Made by a program: the position numbers and the translations under genes
Source of the DNA: Symsagittifera roscoffensis
Taxonomy: Eukaryota; Xenacoelomorpha; Acoela; Convolutidae
Assembly: GCF_963678635.1 (NCBI RefSeq)
Contig: NC_087063.1
Location: forward strand, 40,872,759-40,936,758
Direction: 5' to 3'
DNA: 64,000 bases
Notes under the pieces: generated by a model
Database searches by the model: none
Seen by the model: the letters and a program-made list of their open reading frames with translations, nothing else
What the model was told of the DNA's origin: nothing
In this document: positions 1-10,784 of the stretch, piece after piece
Layout: every line of letters starts with the position of its first letter
Numbering within the stretch: the first letter of the stretch is position 1

Positions 1-1
1 A

Positions 2-307
2 TTCTTTGTCGTTGACGGAACCCCCTTCAATTTCGTGGACCATTCGGGTGCTATTGCTCTTTCATCTATACTTCTCTACTGCCGAAGTCAGAAAATTCAA
101 TTTTTGATCGTTCTTCCCGAACTTGGAATCATTGAAAAACTAGAGAACGAAAAGTTTGTTGATAAACTTGGAATGGAAAACATTTTCCCATCTCTCCACG
201 ACGCTGTTTTGCACATTGAGGACGCACAGATGAACGGCGGCGCAGGCGGAGGCCGCAATATGGAATATGCGAAGTTGTTGCAGAAAAACGAGATGTCCCC
301 AGTTTAA
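2..307 (+). CDS. SLC26/SulP-type anion transporter, C-terminal STAS domain (last exon, partial)
   Basis: The frame is open from base 2 with no initiator in the window, so this is the 3' end of a coding region cut by the window edge. It ends at TAA 305-307. The roughly 100 residues fit the second half of a STAS domain: a hydrophobic strand ending in VDGTPFNFVDHSG, a helix with LSSILLYC, a strand QFLIVLP, and a final helix LHDAVLHIEDA. In SLC26 anion exchangers this cytoplasmic domain follows the membrane domain and ends with the LHDAV-like helix. The protein closes with a short Gly/Asn-rich tail. Function as a sulfate/anion exchanger is inferred from the family; the transport domain is outside the window. 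Other STAS proteins are possible but the helix pattern favours SLC26. Confidence 0.75.
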   Translation, partial: FFVVDGTPFNFVDHSGAIALSSILLYCRSQKIQFLIVLPELGIIEKLENEKFVDKLGMENIFPSLHDAVLHIEDAQMNGGAGGGRNMEYAKLLQKNEMSPV

Positions 308-487
308 ACTAGGAGGAAAACTAGATTCATCGATAACAAGATATGCTATAGTTTTATAGCCAGACGAACTCTATCATTTCCACTCACAGTAGCTAGAAGA
401 TGTCTATATTAATTGCAGACTGGAGTTCGCTCACAGATAAACTTTACAAACTGATCTTGGTACAAACTACAAAGCATTAATGTTTCA

Positions 488-493
488 AATAAA
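488..493 (+). terminator. candidate polyadenylation signal of the SLC26-like gene
   Basis: AATAAA lies about 180 bases after the stop codon, a reasonable distance for 3'-end formation. AT-rich DNA gives this hexamer often by chance. Confidence 0.4.
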
Positions 494-3179
494 ACGCACC
501 GAACTGCTATACTAAATTTCATAGAAAAAGCAAAAACGCATTATTTTTGTTAATTACACATTTCCTAAAATTGCTTGTGTCAGACTGAAAACTGTTTATA
601 AAACTGATGTCATTTATCTTGTTATTAATGATTAAATTTTCCTCTCATCAAACGCGTTTTTTCAACATCACTTCAATAGGCGTTACTAGAAAAAAAAAAC
701 AGTTTGTCGCATTGTAACAAGGATAGCCGTTGTTTGCAAATAGCACAGAATGTTCCGACCAAATTTTAAAAGAAAATCAAAAATAGAGAGAAAACTTTGA
801 AAAGATTGAAAGAATGTCTTGTTGTCTGTTATTTGAGTTCTAGAAAATGCAATTGAGTTAGGTGATAAAAGCAAGGAAGAGAGGTAAAAACCACTAAACT
901 TGGGAGGCTAGCCTCTCAGCAAATTTAGTCTAATTAGGTCTGAAAATTGAAAATACTTGACCATTTTTTTGACACTGAGTTAACCTTTTCATAATTCGCA
1001 TCACGGCCAATAAGGCATTGGTATGATAGCCCTATCAGAACTTTAGGTAGCAAAAATTGGCTGAAAACAGTTTCGACAACGCAGCCTAATCTATATTTTC
1101 TCTCCACTCTTCGAGAATGGTCGTTAAAGATGGCTGACAACTAAGAACTAGTCATCAAAGCGTACTAAAAATTGTTGAGCGTTTGTTTTGAGAAAATTTG
1201 CTGGACACCTATTTGAACCAATTAAGCCACCCGTTTTTGTCGCACAACTTATTGAGTTTTTGACTTTCGCACGTTTTGATCGGTCGCTAAGTGTTCACGA
1301 TCGGTCGAAAGTTTTGTGGTTTTAGATTCATCAAGGTCCGTCCTGGTTGCTTGAGGGTGAAACATCCGTAGCCAATCAGATATGTTCACCCAAAAAAAAC
1401 ATGGGCTTCTTAACTAGAGGCACAACAGCGGATCTCTGTAAGCACTGAACAGCTCAGATACTAGCTAGACTAATGATTGAATATTTATTACATTCGCACA
1501 ATGGACATTAATTCTGAAAACGGAAATACTCCGATCCGTGTTTTTTGGCAACAAAATTTTTGCGAAAATCAATTAAATATTCAAAGGACTTCAAACTGAT
1601 AAAAAAACTACTATCTTGGACTTAATTGTAAAAGCACTACTTTCTTGGTCTTAATTTTTTCTCAAATGTGAGGGTGGTTGACACAAAACAAATATGAAAA
1701 CAAGCAATTTTGACTGAAATTTTAACATAACAAATTATTTTTTGCTGCGATAATTCGAAAGGATAGACTTCAGCAGATAACGGTAGACTTGAAGTATTGT
1801 GGCTACAATTCTTGGATCTCGTGCAAAAGATAAATTGACAAGGAATGATGAATCAAAAAAATATATATTATAAGCTGAGTTTCTTGTAAATAATTGCTTT
1901 CAAAGTTAACCGGTGAAAAAAGCGAAATTCGTTTAAACATTACAATCAAACTGTACCTTTTCAAGAGCTGCTGTTCAATTTTTTTGATTAGATGAATCAA
2001 AAATCAGGGTGTTCAACCCCCGTTATTTAATTTACCAAAATGTGATAGAATCCACAACAAAATACTGGTTAGTGGACATTTTTTTTGCGGACCAAAAATG
2101 AACCGCGGAATCTGCAACAGTAATTGTAAAAAAATTCATTACATTTACATCGCAACTCTTCATTAGATTCGTCGAATGGAAAATTTTTGGAGCTACATTT
2201 AGCGCCAGTTCAAACGTGAACAAAAATAGCAATAGCTAGAAAAAAAAATCAAATAAAAACAATTGAACCCTGGTTTGCAAGTCTTTTAATACACCTTGAA
2301 CTACATAGGTAGAAATTTATATAAAGTAAATGCTGATCACACAGCTTCAGAAGCTGAACTTTTGAGAAAACGTTAGCCATACAATTTTATAAAATGAAAA
2401 CTGTATGGCCAGAATTTTTTTCAGAAAAAGCGTTTTTTTTTCTACATCAAAAAATATTAAAAAATAAGTCTAAGGACGTTCAAAATTGATACCCTATTTT
2501 AATGGTATCAAGAAAACGTTTGGGAGAAATAATAACTGCTTGGTTGCAAAATTATTTTTAGGCACAAACAAACAAATTTGAAAAGAATTTTACTGTCTTC
2601 AACGTAGTTCAGACACATACTTTCCAAAAATAGAAAAACCACGATGTTTTTTTTAATATAAAAAACGCCATTGAGGGAAAGCAAAAAATTTGGCAGATAT
2701 TCGGCATTTGAGTAATAAAGGTTTGAGATAAAATTTCGCAATTCACTCAGTACTGTAATCAAAAACTTTAAAAAAAAATTTTAAATTTTACTAGTCGATA
2801 AAAGTGGCATGCTTTTTTGACAAGTTGAAGTGTGTGTTACAATATAAAAGTACTGAAAGTTGAAGTTTTGATTTGAACAAAAACTCTTAGTCAACTTTGT
2901 TTCTTTTCTTTGAAAAATTCAGCATGCAATTTTTTTCGAAAACTTTATTTGAGCATGAACGTGATGTTGCGACTAAAAATTGAAAAAAAAAATCATTAAA
3001 AATCTTGGGATTTTTTTGCAATTAGGTAAAAAACACTTGCCATACAATTTCAATATTTTGACAATGTATGATGAGTTTTTTTCCATACACTCCGTGTTTG
3101 AAACTGTTTTGTAAACTTTTTGCTGTATGGAAGAGTAAGATAAAAAGTTTTAGTTTGTGGAGGTCAAACCGGGCACTTT

Positions 3180-3720
3180 GTCTGCTGCAATCTTGATTGC
3201 GCATATTTATAGATTAGTAAAAAAATGAGCAGCTAACAGATAGACTCGAAAAGTATATTCTAGAAACTTAGGTTGTAAGTTCTTGTTTACTTAATGATTT
3301 TGTTTTCTGTTGACTGCAAATATTTGATTCAAAAATGAGTTTCAATTCAAATTTTCAACTGGACGTTCGATTAAGTTGAATAAGCTTCAGATAATGGAAA
3401 GGTTAATGTAGTAGATTAAGCTTAACTTAGTTAGGGCTAAAATTGAAATGAATATAAACTTTAAAAAAAAAGAAAGCACTGAGTAAAAACAAGATGGCTG
3501 CAAGTTTTTAATGCTAATCAAATTTGTAAAACTGAAAAAAAAATTATGGTCACTGATCGCACATGCAATTATCAAAAAGGTAATCCCAAAATTACCAATT
3601 TTGAAGTGGAGTTGAAAAGCACTGAATATAAACAAGATGGGGCAAACGTTTAATGCAAATCAAATATGTTACATTGCAAAAAATTGTCCCTGATCGCACC
3701 TGCATCTATCGAAATAATTG
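3180..3720 (+). repeat. diverged dispersed host repeat, copies A and B
   Basis: Copy A (about 3180-3600) and a shorter copy B (about 3608-3720) share the core AAAGCACTGA..AACAAGATG..AATGC..AATCAAAT followed by a TGATCGCAC-type stretch. A third copy begins near 4175 and is interrupted at 4419 by the retroelement nest, resuming at 44462. No open reading frame or terminal inverted repeats were recognised, so the repeat class is unknown. Confidence 0.6.
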
Positions 3721-4044
3721 CTCACAGGGTTTTCAAGTTTGAAGAGAATAACTTTCAATACTTGAAAAAAATTTTCCTCAAAATTTTACTCCTTTTTCTC
3801 AATTTGAGCCTGTAACAAAAAAATTATCTCAGAAGCATTTTCAGAGTTGTGGATATTGTGGGCTTTTCAGATAAAAAAAACCAAAATCTGTTGAAGTTTT
3901 TCGGATAAGTTAGAACTTCCAGTATTTATAATGAAAAGCTATTTCATCCATTCAGATAATTTGATCCTTCAGTAGATGAGAGGAAAACAGCTGAATGTTT
4001 GCTCTTGCTTGTCGACGTTGATGAAACACAATTGAGTATTAATT

Positions 4045-4136
4045 TGACAAGTTTTTGTTTTCAAATCATCAAAAATATTTTAGTGCTTTTTGACAAGTTT
4101 TTGTTTTCAAATCATCAAAAATATTTTAGTGCTTTT
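4045..4136 (+). repeat. 46-bp direct tandem duplication
   Basis: Two adjacent copies of a 46-base unit beginning TGACAAGTTTTTG and ending TAGTGCTTTT, at 4045-4090 and 4091-4136, look identical by eye. No coding content. Confidence 0.85.
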
Positions 4137-4174
4137 TGGCCTGGAATTGCTCATTGAAAAGATTACTCAAGTTT

Positions 4175-4419
4175 GTACGTTGCAACCCTCAATGCGCAAA
4201 TGTATAGGTTGATATGTATAGGTTGGTATGTTGCTACACGCAAAACAAATTTCATTTTGTAAGGTAAATTAATTATCAATCTTGTTTTCAGTTGATTGCA
4301 AACGTTTGATTCAATTTGAGTTTTCACACAATTGTTTATTTTGACATTCCAATAAGCAGTGTTAGAGGTTCGAAATGTCATTGTAGTAAACTTTAAAAAA
4401 AATGAAATCAAAAGCACTG
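4175..4419 (+). repeat. dispersed host repeat copy C, left half, split by retroelement insertion
   Basis: It matches copy A of the repeat at 3180-3600: TGCGCAAATGTATAGGTTGA against TGCGCATATTTATAGATTAG, then the shared TAAACTTTAAAAAAAA and AAAGCACTG. The match stops at 4419, where the LTR begins, and continues at 44462 with CACTGAGAATGAACAAGAT. The paralogues therefore act as uninterrupted references for the insertion site. Confidence 0.65.
4415..4419. repeat. target-site duplication CACTG, left copy
   Basis: CACTG directly precedes the left LTR and recurs directly after the right LTR at 44462-44466, as expected from the staggered cut made by a gypsy integrase. Confidence 0.8.
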
Positions 4420-4750
4420 TGACATTTGCCGAGAAATAACGAATCAAAACTTAGTTGTTTAGTAAGATGTAAATTGATAAATAAGTTGAATAGTTGGTTG
4501 CAAGAGTTAGCGTTATATACTCAGTATCAATTTAGTATTTTGTGGGTCAGAACTTTAACCGAGGAAATAGAGACAGAAGAAATAAAAATACATCTAACAG
4601 CGATGTAACAAAACAACAGAGTGACCATGCACAGCGTGGCATTCAGTATAGCCAATCAGTGACCTTGATTAGTGTTAACAATTATAAGGCTGCAGCGTAG
4701 CTGAGAAAAGAACATGTTGAAAGCGAGGTAACGAAGGTCGCCTCATGACA
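4420..4750 (-). repeat. 3' LTR of the outer gypsy element
   Basis: About 330 bases beginning TGACATTTGCC and ending CCTCATGACA on the plus strand, so the minus-strand LTR starts TG and ends CA. It matches 44138-44461 along its whole length with scattered substitutions and short indels. Confidence 0.85.
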
Positions 4751-4758
4751 TTCCCCGC
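4751..4758 (-). promoter_or_regulatory. polypurine tract of the outer gypsy element
   Basis: On the minus strand the bases GCGGGGAA lie directly before the 3' LTR start TGTCATG. This is where plus-strand DNA synthesis is normally primed in LTR elements. The right-hand gypsy element has the similar GGGGGAA before its own TGTCAT LTR start. Confidence 0.6.
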
Positions 4759-4942
4759 GGGAGGAAAAATTTTGGAAAGTTTTCCAAAATTTGTTAATGA
4801 GGAAAATATACTGCACCCAGGTAGGCATTAGCTTGATAGCATCCCTATCACACTCAATTGCTTGGTGATAAAGAATATGAAACCAAGTGTAAAGCACAAA
4901 AAGGTTAACAGAGTTTTGAAAAGTTTCATATTCTGAGACTAG

Positions 4943-6214
4943 TCATTTGGTATCAAGAATTTTGTTAACGTCTGCGAAGGAAGCAGGGGACACCTCCATT
5001 ATGTCAATTTGGGGCCTGTCTCTAACGAGGGGTTTCCGTGGAGATGACAGAAAAGAGGGAGCACTTCCCGAAGGCGAATCCTGAGTTGGCCCTCGGATAA
5101 GCGATTGACTGACTTGAGCCTCTTCAACCAACCTGATAGAGTGACGCAGGGGATCACCGAAGAATTTGGTAGGTTCCTTACTGCGTGAAGAGGCCCTGAC
5201 TGCCTCTGAATCCTCCACCACTGGCTGAGCCGGAAGCGACAACGACGGATATGAAGAACGCGGTTCCGAGAGCGCGTCATGTGAGGGTTGAATAAGACCC
5301 TCCGAAGACACACAATGCGGGGTTAGGAATTCGATCCGGGAATCTGCTGAGCCAGAACCAGTAATTTGGGCAGCGGAGGCGGTAGGCGGCGAAGAGGTTG
5401 TTCTGTCTATGTTAGGCGGCTGAGCGGAGGAATTGGTCGGATGAGCGAACGTGGTCGGCGGTGAATCCTTGTGCAATTTGATGCGTTTCTCGACTGGGGT
5501 AGACTCTCTGACCACTTGGAGGTGGTTGGATCCAGACGAGCCCTCACTGGACGAATCTGCTTTAAAGTCAACAACTATTGGGTCAGACAAGCTGGGATTT
5601 TCCTGTCGTTGCTCCAACATTACTGGCTTGGACCGAGTAGCTGTTCTTTTGACCGCACTGTGAGAAGATGAGGTTGAGGCAGGAAGACGATCACCTATTG
5701 TGTTTTGGCCAACTGAAAAGATATAACGAAAGTAAGGCTTAAGGGCAATATGGTTGTTACAGTAAACTTTCCCTTTGTCAGTGATTAAAATATGATCGGT
5801 AATCTGAGTAATCTTGAACTTTGCGGTCTTATAAAGAGGTTTTCCGGATTGAAGCTCTATAGTTTTCCTAAAGACTCTAACTCGACTAGGTTCGGACAAA
5901 AGAAGTTTATCTATATTGATTGTTTTGGTCGGGCGACGAGGTTGCTGAGCCGGCAACTTACGAGAACTATCTGGTGCCTCCGGAGGCGTAGAACTGGGCC
6001 CGTGAACCGAGAAACGAAGAAAGTTACGTGTAATGTCTGTCTTTAGCGAATGGACAAGGTCCGAATGACGACTTGACAGCTCTTTTAAGACCCGTTTGCT
6101 ACTGTCCGCCGGGAGATTGCGTTTGCACTGTGACCATTGGTTTGCTGCCCGAGCGAGTTCAGCCAACGCCTTGTAAGGCTCATTGTCCGCGACATTGCCG
6201 TCTAGGGAAAACAT
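4943..6214 (-). CDS. integrase C-terminal domain and long low-complexity tail of gypsy Pol
   Basis: An intact 423-residue frame lies between the integrase core and the 3' LTR. Around residues 95-170 it has a compact basic region (start KTINIDKLLL, including VRVFRKTIELQSGKPLYKTA and ending HIALKPYF) that looks like the DNA-binding, GPY/F-like C-terminal domain of gypsy integrases. The rest, about 250 residues, is Ser/Pro/Arg-rich and probably disordered, without a chromodomain that I can recognise. The tail is unusually long for Ty3/gypsy. The start given is the first Met; the real protein is probably the end of the Pol polyprotein continuing from the frames at 6300-7142. It lacks internal stops while the rest of pol is broken. 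Confidence 0.6.
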   Translation of the reverse strand: MFSLDGNVADNEPYKALAELARAANQWSQCKRNLPADSSKRVLKELSSRHSDLVHSLKTDITRNFLRFSVHGPSSTPPEAPDSSRKLPAQQPRRPTKTINIDKLLLSEPSRVRVFRKTIELQSGKPLYKTAKFKITQITDHILITDKGKVYCNNHIALKPYFRYIFSVGQNTIGDRLPASTSSSHSAVKRTATRSKPVMLEQRQENPSLSDPIVVDFKADSSSEGSSGSNHLQVVRESTPVEKRIKLHKDSPPTTFAHPTNSSAQPPNIDRTTSSPPTASAAQITGSGSADSRIEFLTPHCVSSEGLIQPSHDALSEPRSSYPSLSLPAQPVVEDSEAVRASSRSKEPTKFFGDPLRHSIRLVEEAQVSQSLIRGPTQDSPSGSAPSFLSSPRKPLVRDRPQIDIMEVSPASFADVNKILDTK

Positions 6215-6339
6215 CGGTTGGAAACGAGGTGTAATCGTAGGGCTGGAGCTGCCTCTGGGTACTACCTTAGCGCGATCCCTGCTATAGTCCTGGATGGCAA
6301 TCTGATCCGGCGTGAGGAGGTTACGTTCTAGTCCTTGGG

Positions 6340-7142
6340 CTGAAGTATCAGTTTTAACTATATTATGATAAGCCTGAGACCATTCAGTATTTGGTTTTCG
6401 AAAGGCGATTTTTTAAGCACTGAATTATTAACTTTTCGAATATTTTCGACTATTTGTTGAATCGTTTCCTTAAAATTGCCAAAATTAGGATCAAGTTTTG
6501 CGGTACCCAATTTTCGATTTATAGTCTGCATTGAACGCTCAACTGAACCTCTGCCTCTGTGGTCTCCAACTGGTGAAACAATATGTTTAATGCCTTTACT
6601 AGAACAAAATTGTTGTACTAAGTCATTTTTAAAACCAGATCCGTGATCGGTCTTGATAGATTGAGGTATTCCATCAATGCGTATGTATGATGCGAGTAAT
6701 TTTGTAACCTTCTTTGCCCCAGTTGTTTTTGTAATAAGAAGAGAAGGAAATATAGAAAAATGATCCACGGCTACTAAAGGAAGATCTTAGAACCCTTATC
6801 ATCTAATATAGGACCGGCGAAATCTAATTGTAACTCCTGATTTGGCCCAGACAGACTAAGTAAATTTTGTGCGGTATAAAAAGTCCTAGCGGGCTTAAGA
6901 TTCTTACCATACAGCGTGCATTCGCGACATTTCTCACAAGTATCGACAATCTGTCGGTTAAGAAACGGCCACCAAATGTATTTGGAGGCCGACATCATGG
7001 CCTCTTGCCCCGGGTGGAAACGATATAGTCGGGCAAGGACAGCTTTTCTCAGAGATTCGGGGATTGCCAATTTGTTATCCACAATTGCACAATCGTTGAT
7101 CACCGCTGCCTTGGTCCAAAATTGGGCTATATATGAACCCAA
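6340..7142 (-). pseudogene. gypsy integrase: zinc-binding and catalytic core
   Basis: Two minus-strand frames (7142-6774 and 6768-6358) abut with a frame change. The first has the H2C2 zinc-binding module (HPG..., then CEKCREC) of retroviral-type integrases and the first catalytic Asp in LQLDFAGP. The second has TDHGSGF with the second catalytic Asp and, after about 35 residues, the catalytic Glu in GSVERSMQTI. Integrases insert the cDNA into host DNA in the nucleus. The D,D-E triad is visible, but the frameshift near 6770 separates the first Asp from the others. Confidence 0.8.
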
Positions 7143-8170
7143 CTTGTTGAAAGAAAAGGCCTAGCAGTCCCACAATGTCCTTCTTAGATTTTTAACTGAT
7201 CGGCTTGCCTCCATTGACAGCAAAAACTCCTATCTTAGCGGCTGTGTTTGGCTTCACAGGTTTAGACAACCCTCACCGCATCATGGCTTCCAACAACTGA
7301 GCGTGTCCTTCTTTGCGGGAATTGGTCCTCGCAGCAACAAAGCGGGTTTTGGCAGCTCGTTCGCGGGTTCTGTTATGTTGGCGGATCTGGTCGATTCTGG
7401 AAATCCAACTCAACTTTCGAGACCATATCGGAAGACGCGTGCTTGGCCGTCTGAAGTTCGGCGAGTTCAATGGAAGGTTTTCCACAAAAGTCAGAAGATC
7501 GGTGTGCTCGGCCGTTGAGTTTAGTATAGTATGGGAGTCGAAAGAGACGATCGTTAGAGTAGAGATGGATCGTTTCCAGTGAGTCCGTTTTCAGTATCTG
7601 GCGGTTGATTCATGATGAAAGAATTTAGATTTGAAAGAAAAGAATGAAAATTATTGTTGATTTTAGATAGCATAAATGATTGACTGTTTCGTAATGATTT
7701 AGGTCGGAGACAGTAATCTTGAGTGAGAATATCTGGTATACGATTTTTAATTAGCATACTGGTTTTTGATTGGCTAACACTTTCCGAGCATAATCCGACG
7801 CCTTCTATTGATGAGAAATTTGATTGACATTTTTGCATAACACGATTTGATTGGTTCAAACTCTGAGTACTTATTCCGTCGTCACCTATCGGAAGACGCT
7901 GAGACGAACGAAACGAACGATGCCGCGTTGTTAAATCAATGCCCTCTTGCGAAGGGGGACAACACCCAGACCTTGACTTGGATAAAGAAGTTGAATTGAT
8001 TAAAGCTAAGGCTTTACTGAAAGCCTCAATGGACTTAACAACAAAAAATTCATCATCATTTGAGGGTTTAGGAGCTGAAAAAGTAGGGTAACGAGATAAG
8101 TAATCAAAATACCCAAAGTGACCCTAGGGACATGAATAACTTCAAAATCGTAGGGTAATAACCTATCTAC
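7143..8170 (-). pseudogene. decayed connection region between gypsy RNase H and integrase
   Basis: Frames of 70-101 residues at 7273-7485 and 7554-7859 are on the coding strand but carry no motif I recognise. The region corresponds to the linker between RNase H and integrase, with extra sequence whose origin is unclear. Frames change several times. Confidence 0.4.
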
Positions 8171-8506
8171 TCATCTAGAAACACGAGATTGATACGATTT
8201 GTTATTGTAATTTTCATTTAACGCCGAGATGATGGCTTTATGGTCAGTCAGCACTTGAAAACGATTTCCCAACAAATAAGTACGAAAGTCTTCGCAAGCC
8301 CAAACAATCGCTAACAATTCCAACTCGTTGGTACTATACTTCGCCTCCGCATTATTAAGGAAACGCAAAGCAAAAGCGGTTGGTTCCCAAACTCCCGGTT
8401 CGATCTCCTGTTCAAGGCAAGCCCCTAACCCGTTATGACTAGCGTCACACTTTATATTTGACTTTTTTGAAGAATCATAGTGAGAGAGGCTAGGAATTTT
8501 GGCCAC
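8171..8506 (-). pseudogene. gypsy RNase H domain
   Basis: The frame contains KCDASHNGLGACLEQ (first catalytic Asp), KYSTNELELLAIVWACEDFR (catalytic Glu) and QVLTDHKAI (third catalytic Asp), in the spacing typical of Ty3/gypsy RNase H, which degrades the RNA of RNA-DNA hybrids. It continues the RT from the right after a frame change near 8510-8560. The end is cut by a stop after the third Asp. Confidence 0.85.
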
Positions 8507-8549
8507 TAGATTGATTATGCTTTTGAAAGCGTTATCTTGCTCCTCTCCC

Positions 8550-9440
8550 CAAAGAAACTACTGTTTAATACAGGCCTTTAGTGATTGCCGAAAATGTACT
8601 GTATGAGTATGCAAATCGCGGATAAATCTTTGCAAGTGATTTAACGTTCCCATAAACGATCTTAGCTGTTTTAAGGTTTTAGGAGGCTTGAGTGATTGAA
8701 TCGCATCGATCTTCGAAAATTTAGGGGAGTAAACGCCCACATATGTCACACCCTAACCAAATTAGTTGATTAACTGAAAATTCTCACTTACTGAGTTTTA
8801 GAGCCGAACCTTCCGCATCAAGCCTCTGCATCACCTTCTCTACAAGTCCATTATGCCCCTGAATATCCGTTTTTGTGACTACTAAAATGTCGTCAAGATA
8901 TTAAATAACTCAACCTAATCTTTGTATTGTACAGTCCATTGCCTTCTGCAACTCGGTTGGCATATCAGTTTAGCAATTAAACCCGGTTTTTAATCTGTAC
9001 GTCCCAGTAGCATCCCCGCATAAGATGTTGAAATTGTAATGACTACAAGTAAAAGATGACAACGGCAACTGACTGAAAGCGTACTTCAAATCCAGGGATA
9101 AGAACAATACCTTGCCAGGTACATCTTTAGTGATGATCTGAGCCACTGAGTCGATGAGTTTGTGAATATTTGGCATCTGGTACTTGTTTTTTCCAGATCT
9201 GAGCGTTCATTGGCTTTGCGTTAAGAGCAAGTTTGATTGAGCCATCCTTTTTGCTGTTAACACAATGGGCGCTATGAATTAATCTGTCGTACTCATATCC
9301 AGTTTTTCAATATTGCCTTGTTCCATTAATATTTTGATTTCATTCGCAACTTTATCCTGAATATGGATCGGAACTTTACCTCCTCTAACTTGACGAGGGA
9401 CAAAAGGGAATTTAAAGTTAGTGTAGACTTTGAGATGCTT
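8550..9440 (-). pseudogene. gypsy reverse transcriptase domain
   Basis: Palm motif A is seen as VLFLSLDLKYAFSQLPL (within 9176-8970). Motif C reads YLDDILV on the minus strand of about 8882-8905. The thumb-side segment LRSFMGTLNHLQRFI lies at 8749-8558. These are diagnostic of Ty3/gypsy RT. Stops and frame changes near 8760, 8905, 8970 and 9180 break it. Confidence 0.82.
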
Positions 9441-9631
9441 AGATCTGCCTAAACGATTGAAGACATGGGCGTATTTTAGAGCAAAATACGAACCCCAATA
9501 TTCCGATATTGGATCCTGAGAAATGTCCTCGAGCAGGTGAAAGGGTTAAGCCCTCAATTGGGATGTTACCACACCTAGCTGTTCATGCAAGTCTAGACCC
9601 AGAAGATTTCGAGTCCAATTTTCGGAAATGA

Positions 9632-9742
9632 GGAAATGAGCATCTCCATTTTCCACCCATCACTAATTTTCCATTTTCCACCATTTTCCACCCATTATGC
9701 TATCTAAAATGAGAAAATGAGCATCTCCATTTTCCACCCATT
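9632..9742. repeat. short internal repeat inside the gypsy protease-RT interval
   Basis: The motif AAATGAGCATCTCCATTTTC followed by CACCCAT occurs at about 9632-9660 and again at 9712-9740. TTTTCCA-rich sequence lies between them, and an inverted partial copy (AATGGAGATGC) follows directly. It looks like a small local duplication or insertion, not coding sequence. Confidence 0.6.
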
Positions 9743-9769
9743 ACGAATGGAGATGCCATAGGGATCCGA

Positions 9770-10260
9770 ACCGAACCGAGAAGATGAATGGGTTGTTCGC
9801 TATAATCGACGTAAAAAGTATCAATAGGATGTCTTGTGATATCTCGAAATTCAATAGACGGGTTACGTTGTGACAAGAGGTCAAAAGTGCGTTTATTGAG
9901 GAATGAAACTGGGCTTCCCGTATCGAATGTTGATTAAAATAAGCTATGACCTGAATGCAATTGAATGCTGAGCCTTTTAGGTGTTCCTCCGTTTGATTTG
10001 AGAATCTCTATACTATTGATCCTTACTGCCTTTTCTAGCTGCAATACACCATACTCTGGTTCGCTAACGTATTCAGCGTCTATAAAATTACAATCTATAG
10101 AGGTACCCGAAGCTTCCTCATTTTCTTGAACCAAATTCAATCTTCGTTTTGACAAAACACAACTTTTAGCAAAGTGACCACGTAACTTCCCGAGCTGGAC
10201 AAGATTTTCTGTGGTCGGGACTGAAAGGATTAACACAGAAATAGCATGGTTTATTCTCTT
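9770..10260 (-). pseudogene. gypsy Gag zinc knuckle and aspartic protease
   Basis: On the minus strand a degenerate CCHC knuckle is seen in the frame 10236-9934 (GHFAKSC, with the first Cys pair no longer clear). The protease active site reads FDTGSPVSF, its Asp-Thr-Gly codons at 9916-9924. An in-frame stop near 9935 separates it from the knuckle frame. The protease would cut the Gag-Pol polyprotein. The active-site triad is intact although the frame is broken. Confidence 0.65.
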
Positions 10261-10780
10261 GGTTACCCTGAGTGTTTTGACGATTGGTTTGATTCTGAGG
10301 ATAATTAAGTTTTCCTCGAGACGACTGAATTGAGAAAGTAGGTTCCTGTTTAACCTTAATAGTATTTGAAAATTGATTTTGAGGAAGTAAATTTTGGAAT
10401 TGGGTGGACGTGCTAGAATACTGTATTTTCGAGCATGAATACTGTATTATAGAGCTTTAGATAATAAAGTTCTACTTTGGGCAACGTTTCACAACTATTG
10501 TGAAAATCTCGAAATGAAGTAGCGCTTATGTCAGTGTGGGGGAATGAGTCTGCAAAACGCCTCTTTCCTTTGTTTCCTAATGAGAAGAAGAAACAGGACT
10601 TTAAGCGAGCCTCCGCCTCGTAATACAACCAATTCTGGCTGATTCTGGGGCCTTTTCTCCTGCGTTCGACATTCAACTCATTTACTCTTCGAATCGCTGC
10701 TTGATCTCGGAGTACTCGTGCATTCGCCTCCGCGGCATTTTCTCCAGTAACAACTGCTCCTGATTTCGGAGGAGGGTCAT
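10261..10780 (-). pseudogene. gypsy gag, 3' part, left of the nested insertion
   Basis: The minus-strand frame 10780-10413 encodes a hydrophilic, Arg/Ala-rich segment (AAEANARVLRDQAA, then RNWLYYEAEARL-like sequence) consistent with a gypsy Gag. Its reading frame continues across the nested element into 43953-44138 once one copy of CGAT is removed, so one gag gene was split. Residues read to the right of 10784 come from the inner LTR and are not part of gag. Confidence 0.6.
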
Positions 10781-10784
10781 CGAT
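10781..10784. repeat. target-site duplication CGAT of the inner element, left copy
   Basis: CGAT directly precedes the inner 5' LTR and recurs directly after the inner 3' LTR at 43949-43952. The outer gag frame is continuous across one copy, which fixes both ends of the inner element. Confidence 0.8.

Larger units (their letters stand above)
494..4414. other. AT-rich host DNA without a supported gene
   Basis: Only short frames with no recognisable protein are seen on either strand, rich in Phe, Lys and Asn as expected for AT-rich noncoding DNA. A stretch of about 50 bases around 715-770 (core GCAAATAGCACAGA) recurs near 49686-49737, so at least one dispersed repeat is shared with the right-hand host DNA. 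The repeats at 3180-3720 and 4045-4136 are listed separately. Confidence 0.6.

Noticed and set aside
686..3635. Short frames of 60-94 residues in the left host DNA
   Set aside because: They lack Met context, domain patterns and splice support, and their Phe/Leu/Lys/Asn content follows from base composition.
5451..6046. Plus-strand frames inside the gypsy Pol tail
   Set aside because: They are antisense to an intact 423-residue minus-strand frame with a clear integrase C-terminal segment.
4943..6214. Chromodomain in the gypsy Pol tail
   Set aside because: The compact segment looks like the integrase C-terminal DNA-binding domain; the aromatic-cage pattern of a chromodomain was not found.
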